DNA from: Aurelia coerulea
Lineage: Eukaryota > Cnidaria > Scyphozoa > Semaeostomeae > Ulmaridae
Direction of reading: 5' to 3'
Assembly: GCA_039566865.1 (NCBI GenBank)
Contig: CM076955.1
Coordinates: 20,505,501-20,569,500 of the forward strand
DNA: 64,000 bases
Below, piece by piece: positions 33,766 to 44,189 of the stretch (positions are counted from its first letter, which is position 1; each line of letters begins with the position of its first letter). Below the pieces are notes generated by a model, which saw only the letters and a program-made list of their open reading frames with translations, did no database searches and had not been told where the DNA came from. Position numbers and translations under genes: made by a program.

Positions 33766-36120
33766 CGCTTATCCGCAAAAGGCAGTCCACCACAATCCAC
33801 TTGCTCTACATATTTTATATACACTGGGAGCACAACATTTATTTTAAATTTTTACATAACCTATAGCAAGCTTCTTGGAATCGCTTATCCGCAAAAGGCA
33901 GTCCACCACAATCCACTTGCTCTACATATTTTATATACACTGGGAGCACAACATTCATTTTAAATTTTTACATAACCTATAGCAAGCTTCTTGGAATCGC
34001 TTATCCGCAAAAGGCAGTCCACCACAATCCACTTGCTCTGCATATTTTATCTACACTGGGAGCACAAGATTTATTTCAAATCTTTACATAACCTATAGCA
34101 AGCTTCTTGGAATCGCTTATCCGCAAAAGGCAGTCCACCACAATCCACTTGCTCTACATATTTTATCTACACTGGGAGCACAACATTTATTTTAAATCTT
34201 TACATAACCTATAGCAAGCTTCTTGGAATCGCTTATCCGCAAAAGGCAGTCCACCACAATCCACTTCCTCTACATATTTTATATACACTGGGAGCACAAG
34301 ATTTATTTTAAATTGTTACATAACCTATAGCAAGCTTCTTGGAATCGCTTATCCGCAAAAGGCAGTCCACCACAATCCACTTGCTCTACATATTTTATCT
34401 ACACTGGGAGCACAAGATTTATTTTAAATCTTTACATAACCTATAGCAAGCTTCTTGGAATCGCTTATCCGCAAAAGGCAGTCCACCACAATCCACTTGC
34501 TCTACATACTTTATCTACACTGGGAGCACAAGACTTATTTTAAATTGTTACATAACCTATAGCAAGCTTCTTGGAATCGCTTATCCACAAAAGGCAGTCC
34601 ACCACAATCCACTTGCTCTACATATCTTATATACACTGGGAGCACAAGATTTAGTTTAAATCTTTACATAACCTATAGCAAGCTTCTTGGAATCGCTTAT
34701 CCGCAAAAGGCAGTCCACCACAATCCACTTGCTCTACATATTTTATCTACACCAGGAGCACAAGATTTATTTTAAATTGTTACATAGCCTATAGCAAGCT
34801 TCTTGGAATCGCTTATCCACAAAAGGCAGTCCACCACAATCCACTTGCTCTACATGCTTTATCTACACCAGGAGCACAAGATTTATTTTAAATTGTTACA
34901 TAACCTATAGCAAGCTTCTTGGAATCGCTTATCCACAAAAGGCAGTCCACCACAATCCACTTGCTCTACATATTTTATCTACACTGGGAGCACAACATTT
35001 ATTTTAAATCTTTACATAACCTATAGCAAGCTTCTTGGAATCGCTTATCCGCAAAAGGCAGTCCACCACAATCCACTTGCTCTACATATTTTATCTACAC
35101 TGGGAGCACAAGATTTATTTTAAATTGTTACGTAACCTATAGCAAGTTTCTTGGAATCGCTTATCCGCAAAAGGCAGTCCACCACAATCCACTTGCTCTA
35201 CATACTTTATCTACACCAGGAGCCCAAGATTTATTTTAAATTGTTACATAACCTATAGCAAGCTTCTTGGAATCGCTTATCCGCAAAAGGCAGTCCACCA
35301 CAATCCACTTGCTCTACATATTTTATCTACACTGGGAGCACAAGATTTATTTTAAATTGTTACATAACCTATAGCAAGCTTCTTGGAATCGCTTATCCGC
35401 AAAAGGCAGTCCACCACAATCCACTTGCTCTACATATTTTATATACACTGGGAGCACAAGATTTATTTTAAATCTTTACATAACCTATAGCAAGCTTCTT
35501 GGAATCGCTTATCCGCAAAAGGCAGTCCACCACAATCCACTTGCTCTACATATTTTATCTACACTGGGAGCACAAGATTTATTTTAAATTGTTACATAAC
35601 CTATAGCAAGCTTCTTGGAATCGCTTATCCGCAAAAGGCAGTCCACCACAATCCACTTGCTCTACATATTTTATCTACACTGGGAGCACAACATTTATTT
35701 TAAATTGTTACATAACCTATAGCAAGCTTCTTGGAATCGCTTATCCGCAAAAGGCAGTCCACCACAATCCACTTGCTCTACATATTTTATCTACACTGGG
35801 AGCACAAGATTTATTTTAAATCTTTACATACCCTATAGCAAGCTTCTTGGAATCGCTTATCCGCAAAAGGCAGTCCACCACAATCCACTTGCTCTACATA
35901 TTTTATCTACACTGGGAGCCCAAGATTTATTTTAAATTGTTACGTAACCTATAGCAAGCTTCTTGGAATCGCTTATCCGCAAAAGGCAGTCCACCACAAT
36001 CCACTTGCTCTACATACTTTATCTACACCAGGAGCACAAGATTTATTTTAAATTGTTACATAACCTATAGCAAGTTTCTTGGAATCGCTTATCCGCAAAA
36101 GGCAGTCCACCACAATCCAC
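33766..36120 (+). repeat. 116-bp satellite, 20 full copies plus a partial
   Basis: A unit starting cgcttatccgcaaaaggcag and ending agcaagcttcttggaat repeats at exactly 116 bp from 33766 to 36085, with scattered substitutions such as actggg/accagg, cataac/cgtaac and ttgtta/tcttta. The last partial copy breaks at a T19 run (36121-36139) that replaces the ttgct normally found there. No gene was seen in either frame set. Confidence 0.95.
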
Positions 36121-36253
36121 TTTTTTTTTTTTTTTTTTTCTACATACTTTAACCATCTGCCTTACCCATCTTCTTCAGTCCTGTGAACTGTTTTCTTCTG
36201 TAATCAAATCATCTCAATCTATCCATCTTTGTATGTCTATGTTACTGTATATA

Positions 36254-37025
36254 AGGGGTCGTCCAAATATCCACTTGTGATCGCTTAGCGGCATTTGGCA
36301 GCTAAAGGTGGAGGGGTTTTCATCAAATCCGTTAAGTGATCATTGGTGGAACTTTAAGGAATCCTGATCAAGAAAATGTATGTTGAGGCTCGGTTTCATT
36401 CACTCTTTACAATGATTTTTAGCAACTTTTGATGGTGTTGCTTTAAAATGTCCTGCAATCCAATACGCGGTCAATTTAGGCCCATAAAAAAGATTGGAAA
36501 TTTGCACGTCGGAAAATACGTACACTCTTTTTTATAAGAATATAGTTTATAAGAATATTCAGGCTCAGAATCATCCAGATTTTAAGAATGTTATAAGAAT
36601 ATTGCTCAGCCTCAGCTTGCATATTTGTGTCTCATTTTTCAGCAGTTGCCTGTTTTGCGATGTTCATAACAGAATTTTGCATGACTGACGAATCTCATTT
36701 TTCAAAAAGTATGTCTAAAACTTTATGATTGTTAAGAACATTCTTATTGTTATAATTGCTTAATTTTTCTTTCGTTTCACCGTTTCCTCGTAATTACATG
36801 ACAATTCTTGTAACTATGTTCCCTTGAAACTATATCATATCAGATTTGAAAAAATAAGAATGCTTTAAGAATATATGTTGAGGCTCAAAGCGAACATTTC
36901 TTAAGAATATTGAGGCTGGATAAAAGTTATAGTAGTCTTATAAAAAAGAGTGTAAGTCCACTAAGGAGGGGGGAAGGGGTCGAGAAGTTAGCGGCATATC
37001 ACAGGTAGATTTTTGGACGACCCCT
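36254..37025. mobile_element. MITE with AGGGGTCGTCCAAA ends
   Basis: The left end aggggtcgtccaaatatcca, then cttgtgat, matches the inverse of the right end (atcacaggtagatttttgga, then cgacccct) with few mismatches. The arms extend to a shared gcggcat block. A family B element is nested inside at 36523-36952. Flanks show no clean duplication. Confidence 0.8.
36523..36952. mobile_element. MITE family B nested copy
   Basis: Inverted ends cactctttttttataagaa and the inverse (cttataaaaaagagtg) with TA on both sides (36521-36522 and 36953-36954). The ends match the element at 10288-10689. The interior is rich in aagaatat/atattctt motifs and differs from that copy, so the family shares ends more than interior. 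Confidence 0.82.
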
Positions 37026-38296
37026 CTTAAGTATACGTGTATTATACAGTGGTTATGATATGATACTCTGCTGTTACACACATTCTTCAAAGTTAGAAAG
37101 TAAGGACAAGGTGAATTATACTTATCTATTCAACTTCTGGTGAATCATTCAAAGGCTAGGAGCCACTGGAAGTGGCATGTCTTCCTCTTGATGGATGGCC
37201 CCCAGTTTTTGTTTCATGTGGTTTATGGACTTGGTAGATTTGTGTTTGGCTTGTTTTGTATCCCAGAGCTTGCCTCAAAAAACTGCAAATTGAACTCTGC
37301 CAATCAGCAATCCGCCATTATTGCATGAGGAAACAGCAATGCAATCTAGGGCAAAAAATGTGACATTGTTGCAAAGCAGTCTGCAGAGTGTGGTATGTGC
37401 ACCAATGCACACACAAGATTTTTTCGGAAGTTTGTCCAATGCACACCAATATCAAAATATAGAAACACATTCTGGAAATTATAACATTTTGTTTCGGCGG
37501 GAGGGGACGTTTCTAGATGGTGACGTGTATGCAAAAAATAGACAGCAGTTTAGGATAAACATTGAGTTTTTCTAAAGAAGGAACATTTTCATAATTATCT
37601 TGATACAGTCCCCACTCAAATCAGTCTTAAAACCTTAGTAACTCCTGGCTTTGTCTAAAATGACTAAATAAGAAAAAAAATGAGATCAAAATCTTAAAGT
37701 TCATTTTGATCTCATCTTTATCCTACCGCAGACCCGATACCAGCATAACTGGTCGTACGTTCAGTTGGTTTCAAAAATTGAAATTTTAGGCTAAGACATC
37801 CCTTATATCATAGATAGGCCTAAAATCCTGCAAATCGCACTTAAGTCCTATAGGCCTATATGCACGCCAAGAATGATTCAGCTGGTTGGCAATACCTGAA
37901 AAAGTTTACTAATAGAATCAGAAAGGTCTTTACTTACTTCTTGCTCGATGTAGGTAGTCAGTTGGTAGTCAAATCGTCTTTACGCGTAGGTTTCAGGCGC
38001 CAAGGCTGATCAGAGATCTTCCGACTTCAACGGTCGTCCACAATCGACTCCACGTACGAAACAAAATTTGAATGCTGACCGCAAACCGCCAAAAGCTGTT
38101 GCTGTTGTTGTCGATGCAACTTTATCACGCTCGCTCTCAGTTGGAAGAGAAGGAAAGGGAAGGGGATGGGAGGGGTTGGAAGGGGAGGTGGGACGTATAA
38201 ATTACTTTCCTATTTTTGAAAGATTTCGCTCCGAAACGGAGAAAATTAATTGCATTTTAAAACTTTCCGTAGATTTTTCATTGGTATAACTGGGTA
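37026..38296. other. Intergenic, possible minus-strand 5' exon
   Basis: A 13-bp perfect hairpin (atgagatcaaaat with its inverse) lies at about 37680-37714. On the minus strand a strong donor follows tacatcgagcaagaa at about 37940, inside a relatively GC-rich patch (37960-38200) that could be a 5' UTR exon or promoter of a minus-strand gene. No coding exon was found to join it, so no gene is called. Confidence 0.3.
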
Positions 38297-38463
38297 CAGA
38301 GACGTAGGAACCGGGGGGGCACTGGGGGCACGTGCCCCCCAAGATTTTCAAATATACAAAGAAGTGCCCTTTTTGTTTTCAGGAAATGCCCCTTTAGCTT
38401 AATGGAAAAAGTGCCCTCGAAATGTCGTGCCCCTCCAAGTTTGAGATGCTTCCTACGTCCCTG
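38297..38463. mobile_element. hAT-like MITE, 167 bp, 8-bp target duplication
   Basis: Ends cagagacgtaggaacc and the inverse (gcttcctacgtccctg) are flanked by an exact 8-bp duplication, actgggta, at 38289-38296 and 38464-38471. Internal G-run and gcccccc blocks resemble the elements at 3534 and 41024. The 8-bp duplication places it with hAT elements. No coding sequence. Confidence 0.9.
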
Positions 38464-38639
38464 ACTGGGTAAATATGGCGCGCCATAACGGCCAAAAACG
38501 TCATCAATTTTTGCGCTTCGAAGTAAACTATTTTTGTCGATCCTTTTTGTCGATCAAACTCTCTTTTTTTTCAATTAAACTGTCATTTTTCTCAATGAAA
38601 AAAATCATGCATTGAATAATGTGCTATCTTTTTCAGTGC

Positions 38640-39240
38640 AGTGCCATCCATTTCAAATTTCAATAAATATTTCATTTTTAATTGCATTCACGCCCAAAAG
38701 TCCGTAATGTGGCATTTTTGTCCGGGATTTGTCCAGAATGACTTGAAAAATAAACCGTTATTTCAATGAATGGCAGAGGATTGTGAAACAAGCTTTGTCC
38801 ACTAAGTTAACAAAAAAAGTCCGGATTCTGCATCCGTCATTTCCGATGACAGGTTTGTCCAGATTCAGGGCATTGAAATAAACCCAATTTTGGGGACAGA
38901 CATCGCAAAAAATAAATTGTCCATACTGCCAGTGCAAAATAAACTACTTTTATAGGCCTATGAAAAAACCTGGTTTTGAGGACAAACATTGTCGAATTAA
39001 GGACAAAATAAACCGATTTCTGGGACATACATAGGACCACTGTCTCCATACCTACATGCCCACCCTTGATTTTCGTGGTCTTCGTTTTCTGGGTCTTCGT
39101 TTTCTGGGTCTTCGTTTTCTGGGTCTTCGTTTTCGTGGTCTTCGATTTCGTGGTCTTCGTTTTCTGGGTCTTCGTTTTCGTGGTCTTAGGTCTTAGGTCT
39201 TCGTTTTCTGGGTGTTAGTTTTCCAAACACCCGTTTTCCA
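38640..39240 (-). repeat. Inverted relative of the 2.6-4.7 kb dispersed element
   Basis: The segment shares gtccagaatg/gtccacc-type motifs, ggacaaacatt and gggacatacataggacca with 4.04-4.74 kb in opposite orientation. It ends with the 15-bp minisatellite (39067-39215) and a ttagttttccaaacaccc boundary. That boundary is the reverse complement of the one at about 2625, which suggests a shared element end. Confidence 0.65.
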
Positions 39241-39532
39241 AACACCCGCTGAACTTGTTCACTATTTGATTCACCCGGTATTGGTCTGTTACCCGCTGTT
39301 ACCCTCCCCTGCACTTTAAAGGGTCTATTTTAACCAGCATGCTTTGCATGTGCCATCTCCTTGGTTTCTGCATTTGCTATTTTCAATGCCCATATGGTGA
39401 CAACAAAGGCCAACCAAGAGATGGATTGCGCAAGGTGTGCTGGTTGAAACAGACCATCTAATATCGAACGCGAGCTAAGGAAATTCAACTTTTGTAAGTT
39501 CAAGTTGAGGAAACGTGAAACGGCACTCAATG

Positions 39533-40557
39533 TTATTTTGAAAATGAACCTGTGAGTATCTGAAATTTGTTAGCATATAAAATTTTGCAGCAAAGCAATT
39601 CTTCTTCGATGAATTTCATGATATCTTTTTCCTGGTTGCTGTTGGTACAAATATTGAGGATGAAGTTCTTTCCAATTTTGCATGAGACAAAATTAAGTGC
39701 TCGTCGAAGATCATACATTGCCATTGTAACATCATTACTTTGCACGTCAAAAGTTGCACATGGCACTCCTTCGTCGGTTTGTTTTGGCTCAAGGTTTAAG
39801 ATAGACACTGCCAGCTTTTCAAAATTGCTTGCAGAAAGGCATTTCGAGAAAGATACCAGAATCTCTTTGCGGCTTTGAAGATAGTTTACGTTCGATTCTT
39901 CTGTTATGTCGAAAACCTCTCCCTCGATTGTGAGTAAGTTCATGGGATACAGGCTAGGTAGAACTTCGTCTGTTTTGTAACAGTTGGCCAGTTCTTTGAA
40001 TGATATCCTTGTCTCTTCAAAATTCGACAATAAGGCCTCTGGATTCGTAGAATAGTGAAGAGAAGCGCACTCCTTGCTATCACATTGCAAAACGATTTTT
40101 GTCAACAGCTTCTGGAATTTAAAACCAACCGGAATATCGATATCGATAGGCCTATGACGCGTGATTTGTTCTAGAGAAGGAAACTTCTTTTCTATCTCTG
40201 CCAAAGCGAACTCCCAGCGAACTCAACCATGAATTTGTAAATTCCCTTGCCGCGAAAATCATGAGCAATCCGTGAACTTCTTACGACAACATTCGTTTTG
40301 TTATCAGTGATGTTTAATGCAGTGAATCCTATGATTTGGGCAGTACTCGTCTCAACACAGAATGGATACCATCTGTCGTGTTCCAGCCATTGTTTCAAAA
40401 CGCTGTTCGTGTAATCTGTGCCTCCATAAATGTCCTGAGATAGTGCTTTCACCTGACCTAAATCTGAGAATTCCATCTCTCTCACATTAACTTCATTTGC
40501 CAGCAGAAGTTGCCTAAAGTTCTGATGTTGTGCCATGCCTACTAGTGCTACGACCAA
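39533..40557 (-). pseudogene. NAT16-like GNAT acetyltransferase, frameshifted
   Basis: Two overlapping minus-strand frames (40557-40192 and 40204-39533) match consecutive halves of the intact paralogue at 42215-43192. The N-terminal half shows the GNAT acetyl-CoA signature (DFRGKGIYKFMVEFA) and the shared HDRWYPF and GFTALNITD segments. The C-terminal half includes LTIEGEVFDI and the KQTDEGVPC block. The frame breaks at 40205-40226, where agcgaactc is present twice with cc between. Removing one 11-bp unit restores FALAEIEKKF, as the paralogue predicts. This reads as an 11-bp duplication that disables the gene. A sequencing error or a segregating null allele is the alternative. Start may be the second Met (40536). 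Confidence 0.85.
40205..40226 (-). other. 11-bp duplication causing the frameshift
   Basis: On the plus strand agcgaactc occurs at 40205-40213 and again at 40216-40224, with cc between. The duplication sits right after the acetyl-CoA binding loop of the GNAT domain, so everything after it is translated out of frame and stops within eight codons. Confidence 0.85.
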
Positions 40558-40696
40558 ATCTCATCTTCTGAGAAGAGAGTCAAAATTTTTCAAACCTATG
40601 AAAGGCCATAAAAGAGGTATTGTTGATGTTCGCCTGACTGACTTCCCTGTCATGATGTCATATCTTTGTAATGCAGTTTAATTGGGCATTGGGATA

Positions 40697-41215
40697 TGTG
40701 AATGCGTGGATATAATTATGGGTATGGGTCATTGTTCCGCCTTTTCATTTCCACTTGAATTGAACTGTCGTGTTTAAAGTGTGCTAAATTCAATAAGAAA
40801 TATTTCAACTGTAAAGCAAGGGATGTGAATGCGTGGATATAATTATGGGTCATTGTTCCGCCTTTTCAGTTCCACTTACATTGAACTGCCTGTGTGCTAA
40901 ATTCAAAAAGAAATATCTCAACTGTAAAGCAAGGGATGTGAATGCGTGGATATAATCATGGGTCATTGTTCCGCCTTTTCATTTCCACTTACATTGAACT
41001 GTCTGTGTGCTAAATTCAATAAGCAGGCCCGTAGGAAGCGGGGGGGGGGGGGGCAGGGGGGGCTGAAGCCCCCCCCAATAAATTTCTAAAACAATGGTGC
41101 TACGTCACATGACTTAATTAGATGTATTGTTTTCTTTTGTTTTAAGAACAATTGCCCCCCCCCAATCCGAAGCTTCTTCCTACGGCCCTGATAAGAAATA
41201 TTTCAACTGTAAAGC
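40697..41215. repeat. Three-copy tandem repeat of about 110-128 bp
   Basis: Copies begin near 40697, 40825 and 40935 with gtgaatgcgtggatataatt, followed by gtcattgttccgccttttca, ctaaattcaataag and aactgtaaagcaag. The third copy is split by a 167-bp MITE at 41024-41190. Confidence 0.85.
41024..41190. mobile_element. hAT-like MITE, 167 bp, inside the tandem repeat
   Basis: Ends caggcccgtaggaagc and the inverse (gcttcttcctacggccctg) are flanked by ataag (41019-41023 and 41191-41195). Neighbouring repeat copies have the uninterrupted site (attcaataagaaat). Internal G14 and cccccc blocks resemble the element at 38297, and both are 167 bp long. Confidence 0.88.
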
Positions 41216-41310
41216 AAGAGCAAAAGTGCTCAATGGTAAATAGGCTCCTCTATAAATAGAACAAAGAAATAACTCAGAAACAGCATAGTTTCTTAGCAAG
41301 ATAAAAATCG
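41216..41310. repeat. Dispersed repeat shared with 52030-52130
   Basis: The block from aatggtaaataggctcctct through tataaatagaacaaagaa to gtttcttagcaagataaaaa recurs at 52050-52130 with few changes. No ends were defined. Confidence 0.7.
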
Positions 41311-41358
41311 AAAAAAATAGTATAGTTTACCAGCTGGTAAAATATACTATTTTTTTAA
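41308..41358. repeat. Perfect-stem AT-rich palindrome
   Basis: The stem aaaaatagtata, then tttaccagctggtaaa, then tatactattttt folds on itself with only one mismatched pair. It could be a cruciform-prone site or the remnant of a MITE; no function is claimed. Confidence 0.7.
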
Positions 41359-42131
41359 ACTGGAACATGATAAACGAAGATAACATTGTGATCCAAAGAG
41401 AAGTAAGAGACAACTAAAGAGATTTAAAATGTGTTAAACATGTATCGATATATTCATACATAACATATGATTTAAGTATAAGAATTTTGACGAAGCATCC
41501 ATGTGACTGAAAGTTGGTTTAAACTTTGAAATGGTATTGAAGTTGTTTCCCTCGTTTTTTCGTAGCTCCGTTCATTCACTTTAACACAAACAATAGCTGC
41601 CATTCTGTTTATGAAACAACAGAATAGGCCATTGCTACACTGATCTGTGCCCTTCCTAAAGCCGTCGCCGATGGTGTAAAGACAATCATCGGGGGTGACT
41701 TACGATTTTTAATGAAAACCATTAGTTCGAGGAATACACTCCGCCTCCGGGAAGCAGGAGTGAATTTTGTAAACAGATCTGGTCACTGAGAAGAGAAAGC
41801 GGTTTGCCTATAACAGAAGAACAGATTTTGCACCTCCCTGAGCACACTCTATCAAATCAAAGCAAACGGAAAAAGCAAAACATTATGGTCGGTTGTGTTG
41901 CAGTTGTGAGATCTATTCTTGAGCCTGTCAAATCGCTTTGTCTTAAACAGAAGTGTACCCTGGGTTACCAGACAGAACTGTGTAGAGAATTCAGCCTTGT
42001 GTTGTGCCTCCACAACATAGAAAGAAAGATAGATTTGTGATATTAGATTTTCTGAATAGAGATTTTCTGAACCGTAACTCTTACTCTGTTTTGTTTTTGC
42101 TTGAAGCTGAAACGTTTGAAGATAGATTATG

Positions 42132-42137
42132 TTTATT
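42132..42137 (-). promoter_or_regulatory. Poly(A) signal for the NAT16-like gene
   Basis: AATAAA on the minus strand lies about 80 bp downstream of the stop codon at 42215, a normal distance for a short 3' UTR. Confidence 0.55.
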
Positions 42138-42214
42138 GATTTTGATTTGTTGAGTTGAGTTCCCCTTCGACGCATGGTCTATAACAACGTTCACATTGCT
42201 GTACACACTTGTTT

Positions 42215-43192
42215 TTACTCTGAAAAGAAATGCGCGAGGATATCAGCTTTTTGGATTTGAAGCCTCCTTTTCCATAACAATTCACAAAGTTCAGGCTCCT
42301 CCTGGATTATATCTGTAATAGCACCTTCATTTTCCAGCGCTACAAACAAGCCAAGATTGAAATTGTTTCCAATATGCTGCGTGACTGTTTTCATTGACTG
42401 TAAGACATGGTAGCGGACCATTGATTCACCAGTGCCAAAGATATTTAACGTTACATAAGGTGAACCTTGATTTGTTTGCCGTGGAGCTAAGCTCAGAACA
42501 GAAAACACCCCTTTGGTCTCCTCAGATTCTGATAACTTCATGTCATAAGTATAATAGAAATACAGATCTGATCTTGTCTCGAGGTACTCCCAGTTCGAGT
42601 GATTCGCCAGGCTAAACGTTTCGCCTTCGATCGTAAGAATATCGCCAATGAAAAGTGCCCGAAAATCTTTATCTTCAGTCTTCAGCGTTGCAAACTCTTT
42701 GACAGACAATGGATATTTCTGGAATGGAGGAATCGAGGCATCAAGGAACCTGGGGACATGAACTGCAGAGACTGGTTCCATCGTACAGGAAAATATGATT
42801 TTCGAGCAAGATCTAATGATATCATATCCGGCTGGTATTCTGACATGTGCAGGTCTTGCTCTGATGACAAACTTCAGCCCTGTAAGTTTCTCAGCAGCAA
42901 ATCTAAGTGAAAAATTGACCATTTGCTTATAAATGCCATTCCCGCGGTATTCCTCAGCAATGCGCGAGCTTCGAACAATAACACTTTCGCCACCGTCTGT
43001 AATATTTAAAGCTGTAAAACCAACTATTCGTCCGGACGTGGTCTCTGCTATGAAAGGTAGCCATCTATCGTCATTAACCCATTGAGGGAAGATCTTTGCT
43101 GTAAAATCGGTGTCAAGGTAGACACCATTTGATAACTCAGTTACGGCTTCCTGGTCCGAGAGTACAGCAATTCTGTATTTGCATTCAATCAT
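42215..43192 (-). CDS. NAT16: NAT16-like GNAT N-acetyltransferase
   Basis: This is a single-exon frame of 325 residues. Residues about 5-135 form a GNAT domain: [15 protein letters not shown] at the N-terminus, FIAETTSGRIVGFTALNITD in the central strands, and the acetyl-CoA pyrophosphate loop EYRGNGIYKQM. A second half of about 190 residues (with the LTIEGETFSLA and RQTNQGSPYVTL segments) is the C-terminal extension found in the animal NAT16/histidine N-acetyltransferase-like group. Vertebrate NAT16 acetylates histidine using acetyl-CoA; the substrate here is unknown. A broken paralogue lies 1.7 kb downstream in the same orientation, so the pair arose by tandem duplication. The Met at 43192 is the first in frame, and the 5' flank is also present inverted at 47728-47947. 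Confidence 0.85.
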   Translation of the reverse strand: MIECKYRIAVLSDQEAVTELSNGVYLDTDFTAKIFPQWVNDDRWLPFIAETTSGRIVGFTALNITDGGESVIVRSSRIAEEYRGNGIYKQMVNFSLRFAAEKLTGLKFVIRARPAHVRIPAGYDIIRSCSKIIFSCTMEPVSAVHVPRFLDASIPPFQKYPLSVKEFATLKTEDKDFRALFIGDILTIEGETFSLANHSNWEYLETRSDLYFYYTYDMKLSESEETKGVFSVLSLAPRQTNQGSPYVTLNIFGTGESMVRYHVLQSMKTVTQHIGNNFNLGLFVALENEGAITDIIQEEPELCELLWKRRLQIQKADILAHFFSE

Positions 43193-43524
43193 GATTAAAT
43201 TTAACCGTACCTGCTTGGAGAATTCAATTCTGCTTAAATAAGGCCCGAAATAAGGTCAGAAATTCAACGACTTAGCATGTTTTCATTATGGTCATATTCA
43301 ATGTGGTTAGTTCTAACTCGTTTGGCGAGTTTTCACACTCAGTATTTCCTTCAAAGCAGCAGCTGAATATAGAAGAATGACCTTCGTTGATTCGTTGTGT
43401 TCTACCTATGAAACAAAACTTTGCTTATTGTCCTTATTTATGGTATCTGCTTTGACCATGCAGTGATCTTTAGTAGGTTTCAAGTTTCTTATCTTTCCTT
43501 GTGTGGTTGTGGAAATCTCTATTT

Positions 43525-43891
43525 AGGGTGTGTTTGATTTGATTAGTATCCAAACTTACCTGATTCTGAAATCAGTAGACTTCACAGAGATGGAAAATGT
43601 TTCCCAATCACATGCAAAAGTCTTGAAATGATAGGTTTCGGCTTCACTGCCACGGTTTGCTAATGAAAACGAAAATCTCTCTTCTCTTAAGTCTCCCAAG
43701 CCTTCTGCAAATTGGAGCAGAATGTTTACTCTGGGTACCAGAGAGATTCCGGTACCCAGGGTACAGAAGGCTATGACGGACTTCCAAGTCCATCAAACCT
43801 ACCGTTTTTAGCATTTCGGAGCCAATCAAACACAAATTCCGAGTTTACCAAGTCTGCTGTTTTCAGAATTGGCACCAATCAAGCACACCCT
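43525..43891. mobile_element. MITE with AGGGTGTG ends
   Basis: The left end agggtgtgtttgattt, then gattctgaaatcagtagactt, matches the inverse of the right end (aagtctgctgttttcagaat, then caatcaagcacaccct). Coding capacity is absent. Target duplication is not clear. It lies about 330 bp upstream of the NAT16-like start. Confidence 0.7.
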
Positions 43892-44189
43892 TGTAGTTAA
43901 AGGCACACTGTCGTGGCTGTAATTGGCTGGTTGTTATGTTGAAATCCCTAACAAAAGACCTAGCCTCTGGATCATTATAAAGCCTTTATGCTCTTAGATC
44001 ATATTTTGTTTCGAGAATATGTATAAGTGGAGTATTGTCGTCATCATCTTCGTGAATTTCAGTGTACAGCGAAATTACTGAAGCCTGCCTAAGCTGAACT
44101 TACTTTTTGATCACTGTTCTGTGCTGTAACTTTCAGTTAGAGAGTGCTGCGTTCTGGGTTTACTCAAAATAATTGTTATCAAAATGTTT
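43892..44189. other. Intergenic, nothing recognised
   Basis: No gene, RNA or repeat end was recognised in this short AT-rich segment. Confidence 0.4.
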
